Counted from the first letter of the stretch, positions 1-8,304 are shown. The stretch is 64,000 nucleotides of DNA from an uncultured Kiloniellaceae bacterium (GCA_947493695.1 CANLSF010000004.1:558001-622000), one strand, 5' to 3'. Notes: a model not told the origin generated them from the letters alone. Made by a program: numbers and translations.

Positions 1-1159
1 GCTCTGAAGCTTTAGCTTCGGGTTTAGCCGCAACCTCCGCGCCACCGGGACGATAGCTCGTATCGACGTCAGGACTTGAAGGAGGTGTGTAGACCGGGTC
101 AACTGCACTGGAATTCCCCGTGCCGACGCCTGCAGTTGCGACACTGCCCGTAGTGTTTTGACTGCCGGACGCACGAACCGCAACCACCGATTCTTCGCGA
201 GAAAGAGATCGCCAGGCGTTAATTCGGTCATCAACCGATGCTATCTGACTTGAAGACAGTCGCTTGCGCGTACGGTTCACACCCGCTCGCGCCGTCGACA
301 CCAAATCGTTCCGGCGTGCTTGCGTCGCCAGACGGTACCAGTAAAAGGCCTCTTCCCGGTTACGCTTTACGCCTTTGCCGTCCTCATAGAGTTTCGCCAG
401 ATTGATCTGCCCTAGCGCCCAGCCCTGCTCGGCCGCAAGTCTGTACCATCTCGCAGCCTCTCGATCGTTTCTCGGGACCCCGTCACCTTTTTCGTACAGA
501 AAACCCAGGTCGTTTTGCGCGCGGGCGAAACCATGGGCAGCAGCTTTATTGAACCAATCCACCGCCTTGGCCATGTCGCGGCGTACCTTGGAATCGCCCT
601 GCTGATAAACCAGTCCCACCTTGTATTCTGAGAGCGGATAACCGCGCTGTGCTGAGGGCATAAACCACTTCAAAGCCTCGGCCAGATCTCTCTTTACCCC
701 CCAGCCTTCAAGATACATCTCCGCGAGATGGGTCTGAGAACTGACATCCTCCAGGTCGGCGCCACGCCGATACCATTTCAGAGCTTCTGCCAGATTCCCG
801 AGATCAAACTGATAGGTCCCACCTATGTTGGCGAAGGCAACCAGATAGCCTTTTTCCGCGACATCAAAGAGATAGGGTAATCCCTCATCCCTACGCTTTG
901 CACGCAGAAGCGCACGACCAAGCTGATACTGAAACCTCAGTTCCTGAGGGTGCAGTTTCACCGCGTCTTCGCAGGCGCGGACAGCCTGTCGACCATTCAT
1001 GAGGTCCCAGGCCACGCCCTCCACGACGCGTTTCGTATCTGCAGGATGCGCAGCCAAACGATCACACGCCATGACTGGTGCTACAGCCTGCGCAGAAACA
1101 GCTCCTGCTCCTGCGAAAATAACAAAAGACATCGCAACAATGCGGGAGAAACTAAACAA
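1..1159 (-). CDS. Sel1-repeat secreted protein, C-terminus beyond window
   Basis: About 386 codons are visible and the frame is still open at position 1, so the C-terminus lies outside the window. A signal peptide (hydrophobic MSFVIFAGAGA, then a VSAQA cleavage site) is followed by tandem Sel1-like repeats at about residues 90-280, with units such as EALKWYRRGAD and LAEMYLEGWGVKRD. A basic stretch and a Ser/Thr/Pro-rich low-complexity tail follow. Sel1 repeats are helical solenoids that bind other proteins; no catalytic domain is visible. The TTG at 1159 gives a normal signal peptide; the alternative ATG at 1132 would make it very short, and neither has a clear ribosome site. It starts 47 bases after the poly-Gly gene, so the two are probably cotranscribed. 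A periplasmic T6SS-related scaffold is an inference. Confidence 0.8.
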   Translation of the reverse strand, partial: MFSFSRIVAMSFVIFAGAGAVSAQAVAPVMACDRLAAHPADTKRVVEGVAWDLMNGRQAVRACEDAVKLHPQELRFQYQLGRALLRAKRRDEGLPYLFDVAEKGYLVAFANIGGTYQFDLGNLAEALKWYRRGADLEDVSSQTHLAEMYLEGWGVKRDLAEALKWFMPSAQRGYPLSEYKVGLVYQQGDSKVRRDMAKAVDWFNKAAAHGFARAQNDLGFLYEKGDGVPRNDREAARWYRLAAEQGWALGQINLAKLYEDGKGVKRNREEAFYWYRLATQARRNDLVSTARAGVNRTRKRLSSSQIASVDDRINAWRSLSREESVVAVRASGSQNTTGSVATAGVGTGNSSAVDPVYTPPSSPDVDTSYRPGGAEVAAKPEAKASE

Positions 1160-1206
1160 TGGCGTAGTTCCCAGGTGGATCAAAAGGCACGTCAGGGCCC
1201 TGCCGG

Positions 1207-1551
1207 TTACCAGCCACCACCGCCACCGCCGCCGCCGCCTCCTCCTCCGCCGCTGCCGCCGCCGTCTCCACCATTGCCGCCCTCACCACCACCTTCGAGA
1301 CCCGAACCCGCACGCGCAATCGGGTTATAGGGTTGGTGGCGTTTGTGGCCCGACGGCGCGGGGATCTGCATGGCAAGCAACTGCTTGGCAGGAAGGTTTT
1401 CGGTTCGTTCCGACCTCGAATCGGAGGTGACGATATGAGAGCCCGGAGCATGAGAGGCAGATAACGCAGATGCGCTATAGGCAACGAATGAGCCTGCCAT
1501 AACGAGGCTGGTCAGATACACCGCCTTTGATTTTCGGGATTTGTTTTCCAT
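1207..1551 (-). CDS. Small secreted protein with poly-glycine C-terminal tail
   Basis: A 114-residue protein whose ATG at 1551 is set by a strong AGGAG seven bases upstream. Residues 1-30 read as a signal peptide (basic MENKSRKSK, then a hydrophobic core ending near SASALSA). The middle is polar, with GHKRHQPYNP, and the last 30 residues are almost all glycine: GLEGGGEGGNGGDGGG, then a glycine run and a final Trp. I recognise no family. A glycine tail ending in an aromatic residue resembles glycine-rich exported or surface peptides, but low-complexity sequence cannot show homology. It lies between a PAAR gene (209 bases upstream) and a Sel1-repeat gene (47 bases downstream), so a role as exported T6SS accessory or cargo is possible. 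The clear ribosome site and signal peptide favour a real gene. Confidence 0.6.
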   Translation of the reverse strand: MENKSRKSKAVYLTSLVMAGSFVAYSASALSASHAPGSHIVTSDSRSERTENLPAKQLLAMQIPAPSGHKRHQPYNPIARAGSGLEGGGEGGNGGDGGGSGGGGGGGGGGGGGW

Positions 1552-1760
1552 GAACCGACTCCTCGTAAAAAAACCGCCGACATATTCGGTTGCGACCATT
1601 CATATGCACGCATCCGACTATAGTCGTTTTTCGCAGAGATGGTCACAGATTTTATTCAAGAAGCAGAGGTCGACAGCCCGTTTTCCCTTTCAACAAGGAA
1701 AATCAGGTTTGAGTCAATCACCAAACATCAATCATGCGTTGAAGAAAGATGTAAACGGAT

Positions 1761-2051
1761 CTATCCGCCGATCAGTACAGTGGGGAAGCCAATGACAATC
1801 GTTCCGCCATGCGACATGGTATCGCCCATGCGGGCCGCCGGCATTTTTCCAATCAGACAGGTGGCAGAACCCTTGGCAATGACGTCGGGAGGTCCCACAC
1901 AGGTCGCCATATCGGTCGCCCGTGCTGCCGGCATTTTTCCGATTAAAACCGTGGGCTGCCCCTTAATGATCGGCCCACCGACATGGGGCACAATACCCGT
2001 CACCATGGGACAGACGTGCATGTCAGTCATACGCGCGGCCGGTAGCCCCAT
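1761..2051 (-). CDS. PAAR-domain T6SS spike-tip protein
   Basis: A 96-residue protein made only of a PAAR domain. The PAAR motif occurs three times (residues 4, 41 and 71), each followed by a Gly/Pro-rich strand ending in LIG, and His12, Cys14, His23, Cys51 and His81 are candidate zinc ligands. PAAR proteins form the sharp zinc-containing cone on the VgrG trimer and can carry effectors; this one has no extra domain, so any cargo would bind non-covalently. The start is the ATG at 2051, which has a GAGGAA sequence just upstream; an earlier in-frame start at 2075 lacks one. It is far from vgrG but on the same strand at the edge of the same T6SS locus, next to the DUF4399 pair. Confidence 0.92.
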   Translation of the reverse strand: MGLPAARMTDMHVCPMVTGIVPHVGGPIIKGQPTVLIGKMPAARATDMATCVGPPDVIAKGSATCLIGKMPAARMGDTMSHGGTIVIGFPTVLIGG

Positions 2052-2133
2052 GATATCTTCCTCGTTCGTTCTCAACTTTGGAGTGGTGGACGCCGAGGTA
2101 CAGAATACCTCGACCCCATCAAACTCTATCTGA

Positions 2134-2574
2134 CTACTTTACCGTGATCGTAATTTTTTTGGAAATTACCGGTGGGTCATGCGGAACATGATTATGATCC
2201 CCCAGCATAAGTTGCAAAGTGTGCACGCCGGGTTCCAACTCAATGACGGTTTCCGTCTGCCCGGCCCCAAAATGCAGGTGATTGTTGTCGGCGGGAATGT
2301 CCTCATCGAAGGGCGGAAGGTCGCGATCGATGATCAAGTGATGATGTCCGGCGTTCGGCCATTCGACCCCGGCAGGTGCAAGTCCCATGTTGCGTAGACC
2401 GAACCAGACCCGGAAACGGCGGTTTTTGATCACCTCGCCATCATTTGGCCAGCCGATGTAGAGGTAGGCATTTTTCGGCGCAGGCGTATCGCCGGCATAG
2501 GCGGGTTGGGAAAGTCCCAGTGGCAGTGAGAGCAAAGGCGCCGCAAGCAGTGCAGCCAACGCAGTCTTTTTCAT
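2134..2574 (-). CDS. DUF4399 secreted protein, copy 1
   Basis: A 146-residue exported protein: MKK signal peptide with a long hydrophobic stretch cleaved near QPAYA, then a DUF4399-type beta domain. The conserved His/Asp-rich motifs are all present: GHHHLIID, DNNHLHFGAGQ and GDHNHVPHDPP, followed by ISKKITITV. The histidines suggest metal or ligand binding, but the family has no settled function that I know of. ATG 2574 is preceded by AAAGGA; an upstream in-frame start near 2688 would run into the neighbouring gene. It is closely similar to the gene 119 bases upstream, so the pair is a tandem duplication. The pair lies between a PAAR gene and the TagR-like gene at the end of the T6SS locus. 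Confidence 0.85.
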   Translation of the reverse strand: MKKTALAALLAAPLLSLPLGLSQPAYAGDTPAPKNAYLYIGWPNDGEVIKNRRFRVWFGLRNMGLAPAGVEWPNAGHHHLIIDRDLPPFDEDIPADNNHLHFGAGQTETVIELEPGVHTLQLMLGDHNHVPHDPPVISKKITITVK

Positions 2575-2693
2575 TTTTTCGATCCTTTTACCTGACCGGT
2601 CTCTAACGCGGCGCTTCATAACGTTGAATTGGCCGCGGAGCGCGGGATTATCGGATAAACACAGGTTTTCTATTCCCTTAGCGCACATTGGCT

Positions 2694-3149
2694 TTAAGGG
2701 ACAATCACCGTTATTTTCCGCGACATCAGCGGCGGATCATGCGGAACGTGATTATGATCACCCATCAAAAGCTGCAGCGTATGGGTCCCCGGAGGCAACT
2801 CAACGCGAGCCTCGGACTGCCCTGCACCGAAATGCAGATGGTTGTTGTCAGCGGGAATGTCTTCATCGAACGGCGGCAAAGGCGAATTGATGATCACATG
2901 GTGATGGCCTGTATTGGCTTTTTCGACACCTGCGGGTGCTACACCGATTCCTCTCGCGCCCATCCTCAGCCAGAACTTACCGCCCTCGATAACGGTCCCT
3001 TCACTTGGCCAGATAATGTAAACCTTGGCGTCTTTCGGCGCAGGCGTATCTCCGGCAATCGCTGTCGCGATACCGCCGGAAACAGCAGTCACCAGGGCGA
3101 TTGCCCCGACCGAAGCGATAACTCTGCCAAACGTGAATAATCTGCGCAT
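2694..3149 (-). CDS. DUF4399 secreted protein, copy 2
   Basis: A 151-residue paralogue of the preceding DUF4399 protein. The N-terminus (MRRLFTFGRVIASVGAIALV) is a signal peptide ending near TAIA, and the mature start GDTPAPK is the same in both copies. The motifs GHHHVIIN, DEDIPADNNHLHFGAGQ and MGDHNHVPHDPP are conserved, while the first strand region (VYIIWPSEGTVIEGGKFWLRMG) has drifted. One small difference is Asn for Asp in the HHHxII(D/N) motif. This copy is first in the transcription order and sits just before a 450-base intergenic region that separates it from the divergent TagR-like gene. The function is unknown; periplasmic or secreted metal/ligand binding is a guess from the histidines. 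Confidence 0.85.
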   Translation of the reverse strand: MRRLFTFGRVIASVGAIALVTAVSGGIATAIAGDTPAPKDAKVYIIWPSEGTVIEGGKFWLRMGARGIGVAPAGVEKANTGHHHVIINSPLPPFDEDIPADNNHLHFGAGQSEARVELPPGTHTLQLLMGDHNHVPHDPPLMSRKITVIVP

Positions 3150-3599
3150 CGCACTCCCCTATTTTTTTGTCGCCTGTTTGTTTTGGTGCATTTGAAAACT
3201 AGCATAGGTGGCGCATAGGTGTAAGGCGTTATTCGGCACGACTAAGAAAATACCGTGTCTTTAGTCGCGCAATCACATCCGTTTTGATACCCGTTTCTTG
3301 GCCGTTTACCCACGCACTGCAGTTGTCTCAAACGACAAACCAACTATAGTGTTTGTCAAAGCCGGTAAACGGCACGAAGCAATTGGGTGAAGCTCGGTGG
3401 TTTTATCGCTTGAGTAGCCTGCGCGTAAATCAGTCGTTCGTAGGGATGCCGCGCAGGTCAGCAGCGATCTTCATTTTCTACTATTGCTTGGTGCCTTTAC
3501 CAATGTTGGAAAATTCAGTGCGTATTTCGGCTCGTTCTGCAGAGAATAAGCCGCTAAAATCGCCGCAACGGCACAAGCGAAGTGGTATCTAGCTGTATC
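3150..3599. other. Divergent intergenic region, DUF4399 / TagR-like
   Basis: No convincing gene. It holds a plausible plus-strand promoter lying inside nested inverted repeats (listed separately) and presumably a minus-strand promoter for the DUF4399 genes. A short open frame at 3353-3592 has no ribosome site or recognisable protein character. Confidence 0.6.
3301..3373 (+). promoter_or_regulatory. Nested inverted repeats overlapping a sigma-70-like promoter
   Basis: Outer arms GCCGTTTACC (3301-3310) and GGTAAACGGC (3364-3373) are perfect reverse complements. Inside them GACAAAC (3334-3340) and GTTTGTC (3351-3357) form a second inverted repeat. A TTGTCT hexamer (3323-3328) and a TATAGT hexamer (3345-3350) are 16 bases apart, fitting -35 and -10 boxes that point to the TagR-like gene. 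Repressor/activator sites or an RNA hairpin are both possible; the promoter reading is inference. Confidence 0.45.
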
Positions 3600-5072
3600 A
3601 TGGTCAGACTTACGGGATTTCTTGTAACGATGGGGACCCTCTTTGCGGTCACCGTTCCATCGGTCGAAGCTCACCAAAAAGCACTCGCGCCATTGCCTGC
3701 GTTGCTTGAGCCCTCGACAGCGATAGCTCCTCCGGAGTTTGCGCAATTGCACCTTGCCCAACATAGTATCCGTGGGATCCAGCCCAAGAAATCAGGCGCG
3801 CATGACCTCGAATTCTGGAACGCAATCAAGGAAAGTAAGGACGCAGCCGACTACGAAGCCTATCTGGAGTCCTTTCCTGAGGGCAGTTTCGCTCCGCTTG
3901 CACGCCTTCGCATTCGCCAGTTCAGTAAAAAAGCCGAAACCCAGGACGCGCCCAGCAAACCACTGTTCGAAGTCACCCCAATGGAAGCCCCATATGTCGC
4001 GCTCGCAAACGCGAACATCCGCGCCCGCCCGACCGCGGACGCGGAAAAGGTTGGGCAGCTTTCCAAGGGCTCTGACGTGGAAGTCACCGGTCGCGTCGTC
4101 GATACCAACTGGTATCGGGTCCAAGCCGACGGCAATACCGGCTATGTGTTCGGTTCCCTGATCGAGAGCAGCATTGCGTCGCCCCCTGCCGCCGCAGCGC
4201 AAGCTACCGCCCCCTCGCCTGAGCCAGCGCAGCAACCCAAAGCCCCTGCGCCCGCACAGGCAAAGGCACCCGAACCGAAAAAAGAGGAAGTCAAACCCGC
4301 CACCCCAGCCAAGACGCAACCTGCCGCAGCAGCCGTTGCTGCCCTGCCGTCAGGTGGCGACAACAGAGATTGCGAGTTCTGTCCGGAGCTCGTTGAGGTG
4401 CCGGCAGGCAGCTTTATTCTGGGGTCCAATTCAGGCAACGATAACGAACGCCCGGCAACCAAGGTGACCATCAAACAGCCTTTCTCCATCGGGCGCCATG
4501 AAGTCTCGGTCGGTGAATGGGCTTTCTGCGTTGAAGACGGCGGCTGCAGCTTCAAACCCAAGAAAAAAGCCGATCAGAGCGATCGCGCTCCAATGCGGAA
4601 TCTCAGCTGGCTCGATGCAATGGAATACGTCAACTGGCTCAGTAAAAAAACCGGCCGCCCCTATCGTCTGCCTAGCGAAGCGGAGTGGGAATATGCTGCG
4701 CGCGCCGGAACCAAGACGAACTTCTGGTGGGGCGATCAGGTCGGCAAGGGACAAGTTGACTGTAAAGACTGCGGCAGCGACTGGGTCCGCAAGAACCCGC
4801 CTGAAACTGGTTCTTTCGGAGCCAACGCCTTTGGGCTCTTCGACACGAGTGGCAGCGTTTGGGAATGGACCGCGGACTGCTGGAGCAAATCTCACGACGG
4901 CGCGCCACGTGATGGTTCTGTGCGAAGTAACAGCGATTGCCGCCAACGGGTGTTGCGCGGCGGATCCTGGCGGAACGAACCGGAGTATCTGCGATCGGCT
5001 TCACGTTTCAATTACGATGCAAACGTGCGCTATCTGGTCAATGGCTTCCGTGTCGCGGTCGGCGCAGAATAA
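3600..5072 (+). CDS. TagR-like secreted protein: SH3 plus sulfatase-modifying-factor domain
   Basis: A 490-residue exported protein. Residues 1-24 are a signal peptide cleaved after VEA. Residues 70-105 carry a FWNAIKESKDAADYEAYL helix motif common before caspase-like or DUF4384 modules. Residues 122-185 are a bacterial SH3 domain (NIRARP...TGYVFGSLI), then comes a Pro/Ala/Lys-rich linker, and from residue 255 a formylglycine-generating-enzyme (SUMF1) fold with VPAGSFILGS, RLPSEAEWEYAAR and LRGGSWRN. The two catalytic cysteines of true FGE enzymes, expected in the last 35 residues, are absent, so it is probably a non-catalytic binding version, as in TagR/PvdO-type proteins. TagR acts in the periplasm to promote PpkA signalling in Pseudomonas. 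Start ATG 3600 gives the cleaner signal peptide; GTG 3582 is possible. It is followed after 90 bases by the glycosyltransferase-like gene. Confidence 0.8.
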   Translation: MVRLTGFLVTMGTLFAVTVPSVEAHQKALAPLPALLEPSTAIAPPEFAQLHLAQHSIRGIQPKKSGAHDLEFWNAIKESKDAADYEAYLESFPEGSFAPLARLRIRQFSKKAETQDAPSKPLFEVTPMEAPYVALANANIRARPTADAEKVGQLSKGSDVEVTGRVVDTNWYRVQADGNTGYVFGSLIESSIASPPAAAAQATAPSPEPAQQPKAPAPAQAKAPEPKKEEVKPATPAKTQPAAAAVAALPSGGDNRDCEFCPELVEVPAGSFILGSNSGNDNERPATKVTIKQPFSIGRHEVSVGEWAFCVEDGGCSFKPKKKADQSDRAPMRNLSWLDAMEYVNWLSKKTGRPYRLPSEAEWEYAARAGTKTNFWWGDQVGKGQVDCKDCGSDWVRKNPPETGSFGANAFGLFDTSGSVWEWTADCWSKSHDGAPRDGSVRSNSDCRQRVLRGGSWRNEPEYLRSASRFNYDANVRYLVNGFRVAVGAE

Positions 5073-5162
5073 TCAGCGGTTTGATTGCGTAGAACTCTCA
5101 GGTCCGAATAGGCACCGAGAAGCTGTGCCCGCGAAACGCTTCATGCCATGAGATAGACTGTC

Positions 5163-6200
5163 ATGTCGGATCAAATCCAGACGCAATTGGCCCTGCTAAA
5201 CCAGCTGGATCCCGAAGAAGGATTTGCCGGTTGCGATACTGCCCGCCTTATGGAAACGGCCTTGAATATGGCGGGCTTCGCGACGCTGGACGGGGCAACG
5301 CTTCTTGAAGATACCGCTCGCCATCTGCACGACCTACCCACCGCCTGGGTGACATTGGGCAACAGACCTCGTAAAGACAGCCTTACCTTCTGCCGCGAGC
5401 GTTCCATCCCTCATCACCTTCTGGATCCAGCCCTGTCGGATAAGAATCAGGAGCTGTTGCAACATAGCCAGACGGACGCAATGCAAGCCTGTTGCTTCGG
5501 ACCCAAAGCAGATCGCCTGAATCAGAATTCGGAAGCAGCGCCTGCAGCATTCTACTTTTCGCCCTTCTTAGACCCAGAGCCCTATTTCACGGCACAGCGC
5601 GATGCCGGCGCTCTGCGTCAGAACCTCTCCCAAAGGCATGGCCTGCCTCTGGACAAGACCTGGATTTTCTTGTCGGTTCCGCCTGGCAGCAGCGACGAGG
5701 CTATCTGTTCAATCTTTGAGACTCTGGCACGCCTGTACATTTTTGAATGGAATCTGATTGTCTCTGCGGCGGAAAAACATCGCAATGGCATCTCGCAACT
5801 GCTCTCAGGCATTTCCGGGAAAAGCAGGTACCTGATCAATGCCCACGACCCGCAGGAACGTCTGAGCTTCCTCGCTGCGAGTGATCTTTGTCTTTCCGTA
5901 GAACGCAGCGGCGGATCCGTCATGGATCTTCTGGAAGCACTCGCCTCCGGTCTCGCAATTGTGGCGAACAAAAGCCCTGAAACAGAAGAAATTGTTGAGA
6001 ACGGCGTTACCGGACGGCTCTCCGCGGCTGGAAACCCCGCCTCACTCTCAAATGATCTCACGTTTCTCTTGCGCCACGACAACTTCCTGCAGTCGTACCG
6101 GGACAATACCCGCAGGCAAGTGACCGCCCGGCACGACATCCTTGTCGCCGCCCAGACACTTCGGAATGTGATCAACTCGTCAGCGGACTCGAAACTGTAG
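5163..6200 (+). CDS. Glycosyltransferase-like (GT-B, GT4-type C-terminal half) protein
   Basis: A 345-residue protein without signal peptide or membrane segment, so probably cytosolic. The C-terminal half reads like a GT4-family nucleotide-sugar-binding domain: PQERLSFLAASDLCL, then DLLEALASGLAIVANKSPE and TEEIVENGVTGRL at about residues 225-290. These match the usual acidic-loop region (E-A-(L/M)-A-x-G-x-P/A-(V/I)) and the GxxGxL end. The N-terminal half is atypical and I cannot match it to an acceptor-binding domain. It lies between the TagR-like gene and ppkA, ending only 7 bases from the convergent ppkA end. T6SS loci do not normally carry such a gene, so it may modify a T6SS component or cargo, or be a passenger. 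The GT-fold assignment is fairly safe; activity and substrate are unknown. Confidence 0.65.
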   Translation: MSDQIQTQLALLNQLDPEEGFAGCDTARLMETALNMAGFATLDGATLLEDTARHLHDLPTAWVTLGNRPRKDSLTFCRERSIPHHLLDPALSDKNQELLQHSQTDAMQACCFGPKADRLNQNSEAAPAAFYFSPFLDPEPYFTAQRDAGALRQNLSQRHGLPLDKTWIFLSVPPGSSDEAICSIFETLARLYIFEWNLIVSAAEKHRNGISQLLSGISGKSRYLINAHDPQERLSFLAASDLCLSVERSGGSVMDLLEALASGLAIVANKSPETEEIVENGVTGRLSAAGNPASLSNDLTFLLRHDNFLQSYRDNTRRQVTARHDILVAAQTLRNVINSSADSKL

Positions 6201-6207
6201 GGTCAGG

Positions 6208-8304
6208 TTACGGCGCAGCTTGCGTTGTGATGAAGAAGATATCCGCCGACAAACGCTCGCTGCCCGCCCCACTCTCTATCTGTTCAAGACGTTTATGCAG
6301 ATCCGGCAAATAGCTGGTCGCAAACTCCACCTCGTTGCGCTGGGCTTCGAACAGCGGCTCGGGAGATGTCATCACAACGACCATCTCTGTCCCGTAAGGG
6401 GCCGCAATGGTCCAGCTTCTGACGGAGTCGTCGTCGCCCAGGGTGACATCGATATTCGCTGAACCAAGGTTTTCAGGATAGGCTTCGTTCGGCAGCATGT
6501 GCAGGACGCCACCATCAATCGAGTAGTAGTCGACGTAAACATAAGACTCGAAGTTCGGAAGCTTCAGGTCGACCACCAGACTTTCATTCTCGACATAGAC
6601 CCCATCCCGATTTCGCGCCTCGATCGTGAGCCCAAGGTTCTTCTCCCGATTAAACCGGACATATGGTGTAAAGGTCTCAAGAGGCGCACAGAGTGCACCA
6701 TCAAGAAAACCTACATCGACGTGCGCATTTTCAACGCCTGAGAGTTCAGCAATCTGATCCCTCATCAGATTGACTTCGCCCATCGAACCGGAATGACCTT
6801 TCAGGGTTACGACCCCACCATCAATCGAATGCCGCAGATCGGCGCAGGACGCGCGTGCCATCAAAGCATCGATATCCGCAGGGGTAAATCGAACGGGTGG
6901 GATAAGGGCCTCCTGAACAGGTTCAGCTTCGATCGTAGCCTCTGGATTTGCGCTTTCGCCCTGAACAGATGCAGCGACATCCCCTGAATTATCGGCCGTG
7001 GCTTCCTGCATGGCAGGCTTGATCTCGTGCTTAGGCATATCCGCGCCGGATGCTGAAGAATCATCAACCTCTTTCGGGTCACCGGCGCCGCCGGAACCCG
7101 TACTGCTGTTTGCCCCTGCCACAATTTCCGATCCGGGCGACGGAGCTTCGCCAGACTGGATCATCGCAAAGTACAGACCGCCTCCGGCCACGACAGCAAC
7201 AGCCGCGGCAGCGCCCAACATCCCAAAGGTTTTACTGCCGCCACCCGCAGCACTCAGCTCCGAGACAAAGGTCTCGACACTGGCCGTGCGTTTACTGCGG
7301 TCAAACGCCAAGCCGTTGACAAGGGCCTTCCATTGGCCACGGCTCACCTCCTGCGGCTGTTTCGGAACCAGCCCGTTGTCTCGCGCCTCCGTCGCAGGCA
7401 TTCGACCGAAGGGATGGCGACCGGAAATCAGTTCATAAGCAATACAGGCAAGAGCATAGACGTCGTCTCTTTGGTCCGGCTCCTCGTCTTCGAGCATCTC
7501 CGGACTGGCGTAAGCCGGAGTTAACGCACCGAGCGACCCAGCGTCGAACACAGTGGCATCCGCGTGTGGGTCGTCGCCTCTTTTAACCGCGCGGGCGATG
7601 CCGAAATCGATAACCTTCGCCGGCCCCGTATCGGTGATAAAGATGTTACCGGGCTTGAAATCGCAGTGAACGATTCCCTGTTTGTGCGCAAATGCGAGCG
7701 CAGCGCCCACGTCCCTGACAATCTCCAGGGCCTGATCAAGCGGTAGTCCCTTGAAGCCGGAAGATTTGGTAATCTTGTCGAGCGGCTTGCCCTCGAGATA
7801 CTCCATCGTCATATAAATCGAAGTACCATCCCGATCGAAATCGTAGACGGTTACGATACTCGGGTGGGCAAGACTCTGGGCCTTCTTGGATTCGCGCTGC
7901 AGGGTTCGCAGAGATTCAGGATGTGCGCGGAAATCTTCATTCAGGATCTTGACGGCAATGTATGGATTTCGGTCTTCAGCTTCCTGCTTGCGCAGATCCA
8001 GTGCCTTGTACACGGTACCCATGCCACCGGTCCCGACCCGCGCCTCCAGAACGAACCGCTCCTTGAGCGTGTCACCTTCCTGCAGCACCTGAACAGGACC
8101 GCCCGCCAGTTTTTCGAGATCCCCGAAAGTACCCGTGCCCGTCCCGGTGCCGCTCGTTGCGCCGCTGGTTCTGGAACTGTCGCCCGATCCGGTATCATTA
8201 GGCCGCATCTCAGGTGTGGCCATGCGCGTCGGCTCATCCGGATCCACAAAGGGTCCGGTTTTTTTCGCCTCCGCGTCATTGTCTCCCGGTGGTTTCGCGT
8301 TCAT
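6208..8304 (-). CDS. ppkA: Serine/threonine protein kinase PpkA
   Basis: A 698-residue membrane-anchored kinase that phosphorylates Fha and triggers T6SS assembly in characterised systems. A disordered Thr/Gly-rich N-terminus (1-75) precedes the kinase domain (84-345): glycine loop VGTGGMGTVYK, lysine in AVKIL (119), catalytic loop VHCDFKPGN (D215, K217, N220) and DFG at 233, so all key residues are present. A single membrane helix lies at 360-381. The periplasmic part has an acidic linker, a BON-like segment with two cysteines (about 480-560) and a DUF4384-type domain (565-650, with VYVDYYSIDGGVLHMLPN). DUF4384 and TagR-type proteins probably sense the envelope. It is the last gene of the T6SS operon on this strand, 146 bases after pppA. 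The ribosome site is weak. Confidence 0.92.
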   Translation of the reverse strand: MNAKPPGDNDAEAKKTGPFVDPDEPTRMATPEMRPNDTGSGDSSRTSGATSGTGTGTGTFGDLEKLAGGPVQVLQEGDTLKERFVLEARVGTGGMGTVYKALDLRKQEAEDRNPYIAVKILNEDFRAHPESLRTLQRESKKAQSLAHPSIVTVYDFDRDGTSIYMTMEYLEGKPLDKITKSSGFKGLPLDQALEIVRDVGAALAFAHKQGIVHCDFKPGNIFITDTGPAKVIDFGIARAVKRGDDPHADATVFDAGSLGALTPAYASPEMLEDEEPDQRDDVYALACIAYELISGRHPFGRMPATEARDNGLVPKQPQEVSRGQWKALVNGLAFDRSKRTASVETFVSELSAAGGGSKTFGMLGAAAAVAVVAGGGLYFAMIQSGEAPSPGSEIVAGANSSTGSGGAGDPKEVDDSSASGADMPKHEIKPAMQEATADNSGDVAASVQGESANPEATIEAEPVQEALIPPVRFTPADIDALMARASCADLRHSIDGGVVTLKGHSGSMGEVNLMRDQIAELSGVENAHVDVGFLDGALCAPLETFTPYVRFNREKNLGLTIEARNRDGVYVENESLVVDLKLPNFESYVYVDYYSIDGGVLHMLPNEAYPENLGSANIDVTLGDDDSVRSWTIAAPYGTEMVVVMTSPEPLFEAQRNEVEFATSYLPDLHKRLEQIESGAGSERLSADIFFITTQAAP

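Noticed and set aside
950-1330. Proline-run frame on the plus strand
   Set aside because: It is the complement of the poly-glycine tail and overlaps the Sel1 gene; the minus-strand genes have signal peptides and a ribosome site.
1761-2051. DNA repeats or CRISPR-like array in the PAAR gene
   Set aside because: The similar units encode the repeated PAAR motif and have no spacer structure. No CRISPR array was seen in the window.
3582-5072. Active formylglycine-generating enzyme
   Set aside because: The two catalytic cysteines are absent.
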